From Taeniopygia guttata (Eukaryota; Chordata; Aves; Passeriformes; Estrildidae), in contig NC_133024.1 in assembly GCF_048771995.1 (NCBI RefSeq), positions 4,035,001-4,099,000 on the forward strand: DNA of 64,000 nt. The letters are read 5' to 3'. Made by a program: the position numbers and the translations under genes. Positions 42,801 to 56,355 of the stretch are shown piece by piece. The notes beneath the pieces were generated by a model. It saw only the letters and a list, made by a program, of their open reading frames with translations. It did no database searches and was not told the origin of the DNA. Numbering within the stretch: the first letter of the stretch is position 1; every line of letters begins with the position of its first letter.

Positions 42801-45048
42801 TTTAAAGGAGGTAAAAGCCAAAACCAACAACCACATGGTACAGTGCAGATGAGTTAAATATTTTCAATGGTCAATCTCTCTTATCTCTAACCCAGAGCAC
42901 TCTCTGAGTGACTCCCTGCTATAGTGTTTACAGTCTGTGTTACATGTTCAATTTAGTGTTGTCCAAAGGCACACCTAAAGTATTTTCCTAAAAAGAAAAA
43001 AATATTTATTATCCACAGAGTCTGATCATGTAGTCCCAGCCAATTTAGCTCAGATTTTTCTTGACCTAGTGTGCCGAGTCATCTGCAGCCCACAAACTTG
43101 TGAAGCAAGCTAAAATCAGTTTTATAGGGAAAGCAAAAGCTGTGTGTGAAAACAAAGCAAAATAAGGATTAATTCACTATTTCTCTTCAGCAGGTAGGCA
43201 TTTGGCTGCTTCATTTGGCCTCAGCATGCATGATGGTTACTTGTCACCACAGTTATTCCCTTCCTCCTATTCCTGAGCTCTTGCTGCTGACCATGACAAA
43301 ATTGGTATGGGAAATCCTTTGGCCAGGTGGGGTCAGCTGTCCCAGGTGTGCATCTCCCATCTTCATGCCCACTCACACTGTGGGGACAGAATGAGAAGGA
43401 GAAAAGACCTTGGCACTGTGCAGGCAGTTTAGCAGTAGCCACTGCTGGTCAGTTATCAATTTCTTTTGTCCCCAGTCCAAAGCACAGCACCCAGCCAGGC
43501 TCGATGCACCCAGCAGCAGGTGAGTCTCCAAACTCAGGGAATTCTCCCCTGTGAATGAACATTCTGTCAGACAGAGGTGAGAACAGCCTTCATCTTGTGA
43601 TACTTGCTACTATACCAAGCAAAGCACAAAAAAAAAAAGTTGTGTTTCAAATGCAAAGCAAGAAGTAGAACAGAAGTACCAGAATGGTTCTGACTTGAAA
43701 AACACCCACAGTTCAAATTCAAATAATCTGTTACACTCATTTATGAAGATGTGGCTAGTATTTCATTTGGAGACAGCTGTCTGGAGTGTCAATAGAAGAA
43801 GTGGCTGACACAGTCACCTGGCCACCAAAGGCCACCAGAGCATTCTCTGAGTCCTTGACTTGCCAGTCAGCTGCCCCACACACACTTGAGGGGTGCACTC
43901 TCTTTTCTATGCAGGTTTCCATCTCTGGGCTTTCACTCACAAAGCCCATTCACCTCTTCCCCACAAGCAAGAGGGAAGGAAAAATAATTGAACTCTGTGG
44001 GTTTTTACTTTTTAATTCACAACAGTGTTCCAAGAAGGCCTGAAAACATACTATCTAGGCAGGTAACAAACAAAGATTAATCTGTTCTGACAGCTCTCTG
44101 AGTGTCTACATACATAGATGGGGTGATTTCTGTCAGGCTGGGTGTTTGCAAAGTAGCCCTAGGGCCAGCCACACACAGGTTCACGTGGCTTCAAAAATTC
44201 CTACCACCAAGTAAACTGAAAGGATGGTTCCTTCAGCCCATGGTAAGCTCTATCTTCCCTGTCACAAAAAGAGAATTACATCTTCCCACTTCAGCCCAGC
44301 AGAGAAAGTGATGTGAAGGTCACGTTGTACCATTGGCTCTGAGTGGATCTGCAGTAGCTGCCACTGAAAAGGTCCTGTCCCCACTTGTACCTCCTCTAAC
44401 AGCTGCCAGGGCATCTTGGTTCCTCCAGTGTCCTGCTGTCACACTGCTTTGTGTTTGCTACCTGTTCAGGGCTATTCTTCTGTTCCTTAGGTGAATTAGC
44501 TCAGCAGAGGAACAGCTGACAACTCCAGATGGTGCAGCTCACATTTTAGCTGTGGTAGGGCAGTAGCTCAGTAACTTCCCCCTAAATATGACATTAGTTG
44601 TAGCATGAAGAGATTAGCAGATTTTCTTACTAGAAACAAATAAGCTGATTAAAGAAATCTGGCCTGATGGCAAGACAAATGCCTGCCACCAGAAATTTCA
44701 CATTTAATAGAAATTACAGTCATAGCCACAGTGGGCAAAATGGCTGGACGGGGGGAGCTGGAAGAACTGCCTTGCAGGTAGGTAAGAGGTCTGAGAGGTC
44801 CTAACCTGACCCTCTGCCCTACACCACCCTCACAGGGGACAGAGCCTGTAGGGTCCATCCAGAATTTGGTGACCTTGGCCTTCCCTCTCTAGCTGCAGAA
44901 TTTTCATTCCATTTTCCATTCATACGTCCTCTCTGAAAACAACATTTTTAAGAGCTACATGACAATTAAATTACCAGGGTATATTACTTTATTTTTGATG
45001 CTAACAGCCTAATTGAAGTTATACAAAACACTGTGTGCTTGCATATTA

Positions 45049-45096
45049 AAAAAAAAAAAAAAAAAAAAACAAACAAACAAAAAACAACCAACCAAC
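45049..45096. repeat. A run followed by (CAAA)n
   Basis: About 21 A, then CAAACAAACAAA and CAACCAACCAAC-type words. Low-complexity tract, possibly a remnant tail. Confidence 0.8.
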
Positions 45097-45858
45097 TGTA
45101 TTAGGGAAAAGCAGATAAGTGCTCCAGGAAAGAAAATCTATACCATGTAGCTCCAGACACCGGAAATAATGGCCAAAAATACTGATTCCCCAGGATCTTA
45201 TTTTTGGCAACCAATCCCCAAGATCATAACATATTCTTTCATTACCTTAATCCATCAAACTAATCTAGCTGTTAGTATCTGGCAAATTTATTCTGGAATT
45301 CACTTTATCCTTTTATATTCCCATACAACAGATATAGAAATATTAATATTATTGTTAATTAAATGCTAATGTGCCCTGGCCTACTAATATTCTTCTATTA
45401 AAATATCCTTACTACTAAGTTTACAAATATCCTAAGCCAAGAAGCAAATTAATACAGTACCATGTTCATTGCAACCAAGTTAACAGAAAACATCATCACT
45501 TCTCTTATATTAGCAATAAGGCCTTGTAAATTTGCTTTTACTGCATCAAAAGCATTTATGCAGATTTTCCAGAAGGCTAATTAATTTATGTGACATCTTT
45601 GTGTATTGTGACTAGTTAAAATCCTTGATATTCATTAGATTAAAGACATACAGGAGCTTTGAACACTGAGGGGTGGTTTATGTGTTCCCTCTCCTTGCTC
45701 TCTAATGCTTAGGGCAAGGTTCCCCTGCAGATGATGAACAGCATCCCACTGAAGGCTCTGGACTCATTTTGACAGCAAGGGTGAGCTAAAACAATATTCT
45801 CCACACACTGCCTATAATCCTGTTTGAAGCCTGGTTGTAACTTGATGAGCTACCTCAT

Positions 45859-45998
45859 GAATAGAATAGAATAGAATAGAATAGAATAGAATAGAATAGA
45901 ATAGAATAGAATAGAATAGAATAGAATAGAATAGAATAGAATAGAATAGAATAGAATAGAATAGAATAGAATAGAATAGAATAGAATAGAATAGAATA
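45859..45998. repeat. (AATAG)n pentanucleotide microsatellite, 28 copies
   Basis: 140 bp of uninterrupted GAATA units. The overlapping minus-strand frames reading YSILF repeats are a by-product. Confidence 0.98.
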
Positions 45999-48874
45999 TT
46001 TTTGTGATTAAAAGTAAAAAACATCGTAATATCATCCCCCTTGAACAGCTGTCCTAGAGAAATCCCCATCAGAGCAGGCTGGACCAGAAACACGTTAAAT
46101 ATTGTCACCCTTGAGCTTCAGTTTGCCACACTTCTAGACAATTAAATAACATTTATATGCCTTTATAGAGGTTTTAAGACTGTGACCTCATTATGGACAA
46201 TTACTAAATAACTCCTTTTTAACATTAAGTTGCTATCTATTCCCTTCTGAAAGGATGCTCAACAGCTGTGTGAGGGAGGAAGAACTGCATACATGAGTAT
46301 GAGATTCAAGTTTATCTCCATGTATAAGAAGAGCAGAAAGAAAATCCAGTATTAAGTACAGCCAGCTCAATTAAGCTAGAGTTTGAGGGCTGCCAGGCTA
46401 ACATAACAAGATCTGTTTAAAATAAAAACTAATGAGGGTGAACAGCATGAAGAGGCTTCGCTCTCCAGTAAATCAGCCTGCAGCATCACTTTCTAAGATG
46501 CCTGTGCTAAACAGCATCTCCCACACTCAGCAGGGATGAGAGGAGAAGGAAGGTGCTCCTTGCCCTGTCCCTTTCACCTGGGAGCTGTCTGTGTGGGCTG
46601 TTCACAGGCCACAGTGCATTCAGACCAAGCTTTCTTGTTTTACTGACTTCTTAGGTCCAAACAGAGCCCCCAAGGAGCAAGGATAAGGACTCAGGACATA
46701 AAAGTTTCATTTCTGTGACTGTAATTGATTGCATTTGGCTCTGGCTGCATTGTTGGGATTGGCTACCTCCATTCCTCTAATGGGAAATTCTAACAATAGT
46801 GGTGGTTTGAACAGCCCAGATATTAATAGCTTTAAATATGTTGAGAAGGGAAGTGAGCACCTTTAGAGGAAAGAAATGAATTCATTTACTCTAAGCCTGT
46901 TCTGTGAATGCCATGGGAGGTCCTGAGCAAGGGAGGGAGAGGTTACCAAGGCTGCAGATAAACCTGTGTACACAGACTTCCAACAGCTATTTAGTCTTCC
47001 ATAAACTTAAGAGTAGAATAAAAGTTGATAGTTCTAATGCATACATCAGCTACCAAAGGAAACAATCTGCACCACCCTAAATTTAAGGCTGTCACCAGAC
47101 AGAGTAGCAGACAATTTTGTCAGCATGAGTTTTGTGCACAGCTCTTGATGGGAAACAAATTATTTTCCTCTTCTATGGGGCTTGTCATCCTGCAGGAAGG
47201 GCAGGCAAGAACACAGCACAAGCCACCAGCAGGAAAACATTGAGAAGCAGCCACTACTCCACACCCTAAAAAACTGATTTATCTATTTTAACTTTGCTGA
47301 GGTTGTTCTGCCCACATGAATCTCCAAAATAAAACCACCACAGTTCTACAACTAAGGCTGAGCAGTACAAAACCATGAGATAAAATGGCAGAGGGGGACA
47401 AAAAAAGAAAAAAATTAGTTGTTATCACAGATGGAAAATCACTGCCTTGGGTGGAAGGAAATTCTTCTGCTTTCAGCTGCATTGTTTGCACTACCACACA
47501 CTGTGTGTTGCTGTGACATTCAAGTGAAGTTATAATGCCATTCCTCAGATGTAGAAATAGATTTGTCTTTGGTACTGTTGGATTTATAGGGGATATTAGA
47601 AAGGTGACCTTTCTCCCTAATGAAATTTCTGTTAAAGGGCTCATTTAGGTAGAAATGTTACTCTGTTATTGGGCAGCAGTAAATCTTATGCTCCAGTGAG
47701 CCAGTGCTCTGCAGACCATGTGGCTGCTTCAATCTTTATGTGTAGTTTCAGAAGAAGTGATGTCCAGAAACTCAGGAGAGAACTCTACTTCCCTGATGAT
47801 CTGCTTTTATAAGCCTAATTAATTAGTATATCTAGCAGATACATTCAGTAAGAGACCAGTTCCCCCAGCAATCCACCCTTTGGGTCTGCACCTTGGAGTT
47901 GTTCCAGAGACATCTTTGCCCTTTTTCTTGTTATGTCTTCTGAGTTCTAGTGTAAAAGAGTGTCCTTGTTAGAATTCCACTTATTGAAAATAAGACTAAA
48001 CAGAATTTCAGGAATGTGTTAGACAGGGTTAGCTTATTTTTCTAAAATGTGAGAGAAAGGGTGGGAAAAGTACTAGAAGCTATATAACTGCATGTTAATG
48101 GTCTACAAAACTACAAGTATATGAAAAATATATAAAAAGCAAAAATCTTCAGGCATCACTGCTGGGTAGTTCCAAACTGAATTTTAAGAAAGGGCATGCA
48201 TTGTCATCCTGTCAGCAAAGATGTGAGGTGGATGAAAGCTTTTTTGTTTGCACAAGGATCAACTAAATGCTCTGTTTCTCTCATTTCTTGGCAAGATATG
48301 GAAAGGCCAGCAAAAATGAACAGGGTTTGTTTTTAGGAGCAGGTTTTTCATTAGTGTCATTATGAGTCAATGCTTCATTCTAAGTTTCTTTGTATTACAT
48401 CCCACACATAATGTAAATGTGAGGGTAATTGCTGCTTCCAGCTCTTTCCAGCACTCAGCCCAAGCACTGTTTTGACCAGGTTCTCAAATGTGCTGGAGGA
48501 GTGCTTGCACCCATGGGTATGCCCCACACTCCCAGGGCTGCTGAGCACTGGATGTGTTCTTTGTTGGTGTCAATTCTTGGTTAAATGGGGCAAATTCCCT
48601 TCCTCATCTTCAGGAAAAGTCACATAAATTCAGGTCTGGCTTTAAAGTGCTGGGATACCATGGCAACATTAGTTTTCCAAGAGAATAGGAAAACCTTTTG
48701 ATTCAAGGAGGAAAAATCAATAATTCAGGTTTAGAAGGTGCAAATGGGAGATCACTCTGTGCATGTGCCAGGAATGTTCATCATTTTCTGTCATTCTTAA
48801 AAAGACTCTTGCCGTGGATCTGCCACAACAGCTCTGACATTGGTGTTAAATCAAAGCAGTATTTCTTAGATTGA

Positions 48875-49530
48875 TGTGGGAACCCAGGGCAGGGGGAATA
48901 TCCCCTTGTCTGCCCTGGGGTGCTCTGACTCCCAGGAAAACTCTGACTTTGACCCTCATTTATGGAGAAGGCCTCCTAAGCCTCAAAGTAAACTAGAGAC
49001 CACAAAAATGTGAAATAGATTGTAGAAATTGTAGAGTAGTTTAGTATGTCACATGGGTGAGAAATTTAGATTTTAGGATTTTTAACATACTGTAGATAGG
49101 CACAAGATGGAGGGTACAGGGTGTTGTCTGAAGTTCCTTTCTTCTTTCTTCTTCTTCCTTTTTCTTCTTGGGTTTGGGTGGTGTCTTGTAATTGGGCAGA
49201 AAAATCCGCATTGCGGGTCTTTAAGGGTCAGCTATTGGGTTATAAAGGGAAATAATCTAGGTGTCACTTCTTAAATGGGTAGTTTGGTTTTTGATTAGAC
49301 TTAAAAAGACCTTGCAGCATGATTTTTTAGCCTTTTTTGTGCGGTTTTTGGTCATGCAAGGTCTGGGTGCAGACAGTGTGCTGAAGTCTTTATAAGATGA
49401 CAGTAAAACAAGAACCTGAAGACCAAAAAAGTCCTGTGGGTCTGCTTTTCCTGGCACAGAGCTGCTTCAGGAGGGTCTCCCCCTGCCAGGGGAGCTCTCA
49501 GGGAGTTGCCCAACGTGGGACCCACAAACT
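48875..49530 (+). mobile_element. ERVK-like LTR with adjacent tRNA-Lys-type primer-binding site (truncated provirus)
   Basis: LTR 48875-49500: begins TGTGGGAACCCAGGG, has TATAAAG at 49241, a CTT-rich stretch at 49135-49170, and ends GAGCTCTCA. Three bases later (49504-49521) comes a word containing GCCCAACGTGGG, the core of the tRNA-Lys primer-binding site of betaretrovirus-like elements. So this is the 5' end of an old provirus, not a solo LTR. Nothing recognisable as gag, pol or env follows; the element is broken off within a few tens of bases. Similar in start and size to the LTR at 15405. Confidence 0.75.
49504..49521 (+). other. Primer-binding-site remnant of the ERVK-like element
   Basis: The core GCCCAACGTGGG lies directly after the LTR end, in the position and orientation of a retroviral PBS. 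The tRNA-Lys type is assigned from known betaretroviral sites. Confidence 0.7.
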
Positions 49531-49571
49531 CACAGATTCCCCTACCTCAGAAGTGTATTTTGGAATATGGA

Positions 49572-49638
49572 TAATGGTCAGACTCAATTAAAGTTCTCAA
49601 TATTAGGGTATTTTCCAACCTAAATGATTGTATGATTC
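49572..49638 (+). mobile_element. CR1 LINE 3'-tail fragment
   Basis: TTTTCCAACCTAAATGATTG and TATGATTCTTTG form a typical avian CR1 3' end in + orientation. The upstream limit is vague. Confidence 0.7.
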
Positions 49639-49706
49639 TTTGAAGATGAGCTACAGCTGGGTCCCCACACAAGAAGCAGCTGAAGAAGGTTTTGCTACTG
49701 AAAAGC

Positions 49707-49779
49707 AAGAGCTTGAGCTGTAGCCAGGTGAAATTGGTAAAAGGAAGAGCTTGAGCTGTAACCAGGTGAAATTGGTACC
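49707..49779. repeat. Two tandem copies of a 38-bp unit
   Basis: AAGAGCTTGAGCTGTAGCCA starts at 49707 and again, almost unchanged, at 49745. Confidence 0.92.
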
Positions 49780-52700
49780 TGGAGCATGTGAAGGACCTGC
49801 AGTGGAAGGTTCAGCTGTCCTGAGCAGAGAGATGGTGAGGAGAACAGCACCCAGCCTGCTGTGTGTGAGCTGGAGTGAACTTTTGGGGGATTTTGCTCTA
49901 GGGAACGTCCCTAGAAGGGCTCAGCAGGGGCAGGCACTGCTGGGGCTGTGGAAAGCAGCTGCTAATCCTCCCTGGCTGTTTGTTACCGAGTGTGTTTTGT
50001 TGCTGGAGCTGTTGTTAACCAGGGCACAGCTGAAGATGAGCCCTGCAGGGCTGTGCCAGGCTCAGTCCCAAGGGTTCAGCTGGTTGCACCAGCCCAGCCC
50101 ACTCACAGCGCTGCCCTGCCAACCTGAAGGTCAGTGCTGTGAGTTTTTTAGGGAACAGACCTGCAGCTTCTGAGTACTGGGAATTTCTTTTTTCTTGAGG
50201 CTTCTATGCATTCAGCTTCATTCTCCACCTTTTTTCTTGTAAATCTTCTCTTTAGGCCTTCTTACTGCAATTAAAAAGCATTTCTGCTCGGGTCCCAAAA
50301 ATCCACTAAAATCATACTGCGTTTTGTAAGAAATGTACTTGGCTCTTGAGGTCTTGTTTAAAAGCACAAATCTTTTTGTGCTGTGACATGTTTAACTACA
50401 TAAATCCTTCCCCCAGCAGCATTGCCATAATGTGAGCTGGATCATGAGGTGTCAAATACAATGCCTAGAACAGAGATATTTTTGTTTGTTTGTTTTTGTG
50501 GTGGTGGTGGGGAGGCTTATGCATTAGTAAGTCATGCTTTTCCATAACATTTCAAGAAAGAATATGAAGAGAAGTATTATGTAAATAATTGTAAAGTAAT
50601 TGTAAATTGAAAGTAATTGTTGTAGTTTATTTCTGTGTTTTCTGGATGTGAGACACCCATTGAATCATAGTAAGTAGAAAAAACGAGAATGCTTTTACAG
50701 TAAGTACCTATTTTTCTTAACTTTTTTCTTTATTACCTCTGTCTTCTTCACTTTTTTTATACTTGGTGTAGGATGAGAATCAAAAGCAAAATTATTGTGT
50801 ACAGCCTCTGCATTCTGTAAAATGAATCCATGAATGTTTAAACAGGTTTTGTGCTGCTTGCTTTTTAAGTGGGAGTTGTGAAATAAAGTAAGCCATAGTA
50901 CTGCCTTGTCACTGAAGCAGGCTGCATGAGTGTACCTCACTCTGGCAGAATTGTTCTCTATTTAAAATGCCTGGCTCCAAGTAATATGATGAGTCCCTTA
51001 AGAACTACTTTCTGCAGCTGCTCTGTGAATTGCACTCCTATTGGAGTCAAGTACATCCAGGCAAATTGGATTATTAGCTGGAGATAAATGGGCCCAGGGA
51101 GCACTTAACTGCAGGAGCCATGGTGCTCTTGCCCTTTAGCTAAGTGTAAAAGCTGATTTTACAAAAGCAGGAGGCATAAAGGAAAAAGGTTTTAGTTCTG
51201 AACATTGTCTTCTTCCTTTAAGAGGCTCTGTACTAGCTGTAATGGGATGAATCATAAACCTGAACATACCTCTAGAATGAATCTTTAGTTTTGAACACGA
51301 TGAATTTTAGGAAAACATTACATTCTTTGCAGTGATTTTAAAATGAAAGGGGTATTTTAGCTTTGTGTTGAGGAGAACACCTGTAAAATGATAGTTAGTT
51401 TAATAGTATTGTAGGTATAACACATGTGATCGAGGCCAGCAGAGAACAGTTAGCATGCTTTAAACTTCAAAATCTTACAGTGATATTTTTAGAGAAAATA
51501 AGAGATGGTTTTTTTGTTGCTGTTGGTTTTCTTACTAGTCCTGGGCATCTTGCTTAACTCTGAAAAGAGGAGTAGATGCAGTCTGATAGCAAATAAAAGC
51601 TAAATGCAAACATCTCCTACCTGGTGCTAACCTGCCTGTTTTATACATGTGGTAGGTCTTTAGGGAAAAAATGCAAATTAGAAAGAAAAAATTGGAAGAA
51701 TAAATGGTTTTAAAGCTGCCTTTCCTGTGAGCAGACTTGAAATAACCAATGAAATGCAGGAAAATATAACCCATAAAGCACAGGAAAATATGGACAGAAT
51801 AAAATTCTTGGGAACAAAAGAGCTTAACCAGCTGTTCCTTTAGAAACATTTGGGAGAAGAGGGAGATGAAGGACCTCTACAAATGGAAACATAAACCAGC
51901 CATATTTAATGTCATCAATACCACCCCTTCTGTCATCAAAGGTCACCAGGGGCTTCGAATTTTAGTTGTTCCTTTGGTCAATGGTTGTATAGGCTCAGTT
52001 AATACTTCTAATTTAAATCTATATATAGCAAGTGAAGATGCAAGTCCTGTCACCTTGGCTGGGAAGGAGGGAAGGCGGATCTTTATTCACATTAGTGGGA
52101 AGCTGTTCATAGCAGAGACCGGTAATGTACATTGCTTAAAGAGAACTGGCATTTGTTTGTTTACTTGGCTGTCTTAAAATAAGACTAAATGCACAACAAA
52201 ATGCACATGCTGTCTCCAGATCCTCCCCCCTGTGCAGGCAGAGCTGCTGTGCTGGGAAATACTGTTCCTGTGTCCGACAGGAGCTACTCGAAAAACAAAT
52301 AAATAAAAGACTGTGCTTTGACTAAGATATTTTATTCCAATATAGATGAATGTCTATCCATCAAAAGGCAACCAGGACCTCTAAAAGAACATTTTATTTA
52401 AAATCTGAATTTTAACACTCTTTTGCTCCTTGGAATGGAGAAAGCTAATTTCAAAAATAGTTCTGTAAAGAACATCACTTATGAGCTGGGTGCTTCTACA
52501 CTTTGTCCTTTGGGATCAAGGATGTGGCTATTGCCATGTGCTCAGTGTTTTACAGAATGAATTTTGTTTCCTCCCTTAGGATTCATTACAAATTCAAAGC
52601 ACTCCTCAGACTTATTATTGTGTCTGGAAGTTCTTTATAATCACGATGATTATAATCTTTATAATCGTCATGAGGTGGGCTGCACTGAAAATGCAGGGTT

Positions 52701-55700
52701 TTATGAAGACTCATTGAAAAATACAATATCTATAACCAATTTGAAATCATGTGCATACAGTTATGTGTCATGTCCTCACCTCCCCACGTCCACCCCCAAA
52801 GGGAAATTGGAGTTAAATATATTCTTTAAAGTATTATGAGAAAGAAGTTTGAGGAACAATGAGGCGGAGGCAAGCTCCAAGTGTTGAACAGGATCCCAGC
52901 CATGTGATGGGTTCAGCGTGTAATGAATACTCTGGAGGAGAAATATTGACTGCCCTGCATGTCACTTGCAAAACTGAGAGCAGAGACAACATGAGGGTGC
53001 ACAAAATTCTGAGCTGTGTGAGGAGGTGTCCAGGCTGTCCTTATAGAAGTGTATGTGTTTTTTGTCTTGTTTATATTGTTTCGTGGTCATGGCAGTAAAA
53101 AAGATGGCTCTGCCAGCACCTCAGATGGTCCTAAATTAGCTCTCTGCTGCTTTTGACTCATCAAAAAACCATGAGGAATCCATCTGGCCTGTTAAAATAA
53201 ATCCACTACAAGTCTGGACAAGCAAAATGTAGGTGGGTAGCCAACACGGAAATGAGTATAGGGATCTCCCTGTGTCTGAAGGTCAAGAGACAGACATTCA
53301 GCACTACTGTGTTACATGCAGGAAGTGCAGTCTTTGCAGGTTCTGACATTACTGTACACAAAGGATTTAGTGTGGGGATCTTATCCCATGCTTTCCAGAC
53401 AACAAAGGCTACTGAAATTTTGCTGCAGTAGGCTGGTGCAGCTTATGTGACCAGCTGCCCTTACTAGACACTGTGCTTGTCCATGTGTGATCAGCTTGTG
53501 TGCTGTGATATCCACCTGAGCCTTAAACAAATCTCAGGTGGCTTGCCTGATTTGGCAAATTGCTGATAAGACTGATTTCCCCAATCATCTTGATTAGCTT
53601 CATTTTATCTTTCACAAGGTGATTGGCTCTAACATTTGGAGAGTTGAAGCTTCTTGAAAGAATATAGGATAGGACCTGCTTATGGAAAAATACAGTATTT
53701 AAATCTCAGGTGAAGCTTTTGTCCAAAAATCTGTCTCAAGTGGGGTACTGTGAGATGTTGACTGATGGAGCTGGATAACATGATGGTGCTGAAGAAAAGC
53801 TCACAAGCTCTTTGTGTTGAGGCTGTATGGAGACACAGAAGCTGGAAATGCTGTTTCTCTCTGCTGGCCTTCTGCATGGCAGACACAAAACATAAAAACA
53901 AAACCAAATCCATTCAGCTGTAGTTCAAACTACACTACAATTTTGAATTTTTTTAAAGTGATTATACTGTAAATGAAGCAGAGAGGGCTGTAGCTCCCTC
54001 CTGTTAAGAGTTCCTTAGTTCTTACAATTTCTTCACAGGTTAGTGAATGTGTAAGGACATTGCAATATGCAGAACATGCCCATATCCAACCCTTGAAGTC
54101 CTGCTTCTCTAACCAATATGCCAACAGCAAGCTCTGTAATGCAGAACCAACAAGCAGGCAAGGGGGAAAAAAAAGCAGCTTGTGTGGATCACAGTAACGA
54201 GTTTTATATTTAGACTTTCATTTGTTTCCATCAGTCCAGATCCTCTTAACTTCTGTCTGTTATTTCCCAGCACTCAGCCCAAGGGCACGAGCAGATATTC
54301 AGCGGGTGATCAACTCCTAATGAAGATTAACTGAGATAAAGAAATTGCCTGCCAGTACCCAAAGATGTCAAGGTCAAAGAAAACTGCAGAGAAAATCTCT
54401 GGGAAAAAAATTAAAATTTCAATAAGGCAATTTGGTCTTTTGGACCAAGTGCAAATCTTGGTCAATTATATTCATGGTTAACAGCCCTCATGAGCAGTTC
54501 ATCTTGACAGACTTGTCTGTGCTTCCATGTGGTTTTTATTCTGAAAACCAGATTTTCCTTGTAATTTATCTGTGAATAGCAGAACAAATACTTTTGTGCA
54601 AACTTTTCTTTGTCAAATTAGGTTGATTAACTTCCTGGTGCCCCTTCCTGTCAAGTAGGCTTTTTCAGTTCTTGAATTAATCTCTTTAGGGCATCTGGGT
54701 ACTCAGCATATCAAAATCTTTAGTGGGTGAGGGATGACAACAGCAGTGTCAGTCACTTCTAGGGATGAAATATCAAGCTGCTCCATAACTCCTGAACAAA
54801 GAAGCTGAAGCCCCAAACTCACCAGACTCAGTGAAATGGTTTGTTTAATAGTTGAAAGTGCTGCCCTGACTTGGCCTCTGTAGAGCGTGTTACCACTGGT
54901 TTCAGTGCTACTTCAGCTGGGTCAACCTCATTATAGCAGAAACTCTATCTTTTAGAGAATTTCTTTTATTTGAAGCACAGCAGGTTTCACATCTCTGTGA
55001 TTGTCCTAATAAGTCATATTTAATCTAGCAGTATTACTCCATATATGCTGTGTCAGTGTTGCTTGACTTGTTCCTTTCCCTGCTACACATGGCAATTTCA
55101 TATAAAACAGAAATGGAAAGTAAAGTTAGCTAGTGGCACCAATGAGCATTGAATAGTGCAAGACCATTAACTACTGCAATAGAAAGGCTTGCTGTCCTTA
55201 AAATGGCACAGACAGATGAATGGATGTTGTGTCCAAAAGATGTGCTCACTTAGCGTTTTAAATTTAAATTAAATTGATGTGATGCAAATCACTAAACCAT
55301 TCTCAGTCATGTTTGAGATTAAATAGCTCTATTACTGCTGCTATGCAAGATGGTCAGCTGCTTCATTTCAGGTGATGTACTCTGCCAATGGCAGTTATGT
55401 ATTTTTTCTGGATCCTTGAAGACAGCTCAATTGCCTGTAATTTCCAAGGTGATTTTGTCTGTTGGAAAAATGTTTTGTTACATCAGAGACCTCTAGTGCA
55501 TAGTCGAGCATTGTCTGCAATCAGAAATTGAGTAAGAGGTCAAGGAGAAGAAAAATAAATACAAATACTGTGATTCCAAGTTGCATCTCTAGATGACAAA
55601 GACCTGGAGAGCAAGCAACGTGGTACTCGTTCAGTGGAGGAGGGGAGTAGAGGTTCAAAGTTGGTACTGATACATGGGTTAATAGACAGTTATAAATAAT

Positions 55701-56355
55701 TTAGTATTTAGTAATCAATTGTCACCCACTTCCATACTTTGATAAAAGTATCACTTCATCTTGCTTGAAATTTCAGCTTTCAAAAAATGGAAATAGCATC
55801 TATTATGTGCTGGTTCTGTCTTCAGTGGTGGAAGGGATGTATTCAAAATGTTAATACACACCTGCCTGTGTGTATGCAGATCTTCACAGTCTAATAGTAT
55901 CACAGTAGCTATTAGTATAGGTATTTAGAAGGCATAGGTATTTGACTTTCTCTGTGCTCAAAATGAAGCTGAATAACAAATTCAACTGGCTTATTAGAAA
56001 GGACAGCCAAAACCTTTCCTTTCTCTATTGGAAGTAATCTCGGCTGTAATTTGAAGAAATTATTGGAGTGACAAAATATGGAATCAGACAGTGTGATTGT
56101 GTACCAATGAAAATTGATTGATTTAAAAATGTTCATGAATGCCTCCTGAAAGGTTGCTATAAAGTGACTCTTAAACTCTTATTTCGTTCTGCTCTTTACC
56201 TGAGTTTTGATTAAAGAAAACCAGATACAAGCAGTATGCAAGGGAATTCTTATAGGAAGACAGCTTTGGTCAGAAGGGAAACATGAACAAAATTCAAACT
56301 CATTTTTTTTAAAAGGAGAGGAGGGGAAAGTATGTACTAGGTACTGTAACAATGC

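Noticed and set aside
45812-46108. 98-codon minus-strand frame of YSILF repeats
   Set aside because: Translation of the (AATAG)n microsatellite.
51866-52177. 103-codon frame MKDLYKWKHKPAIFNVINTT...
   Set aside because: Looks more protein-like than most frames here, but I recognise no family and see no splice partners; left as unsupported.
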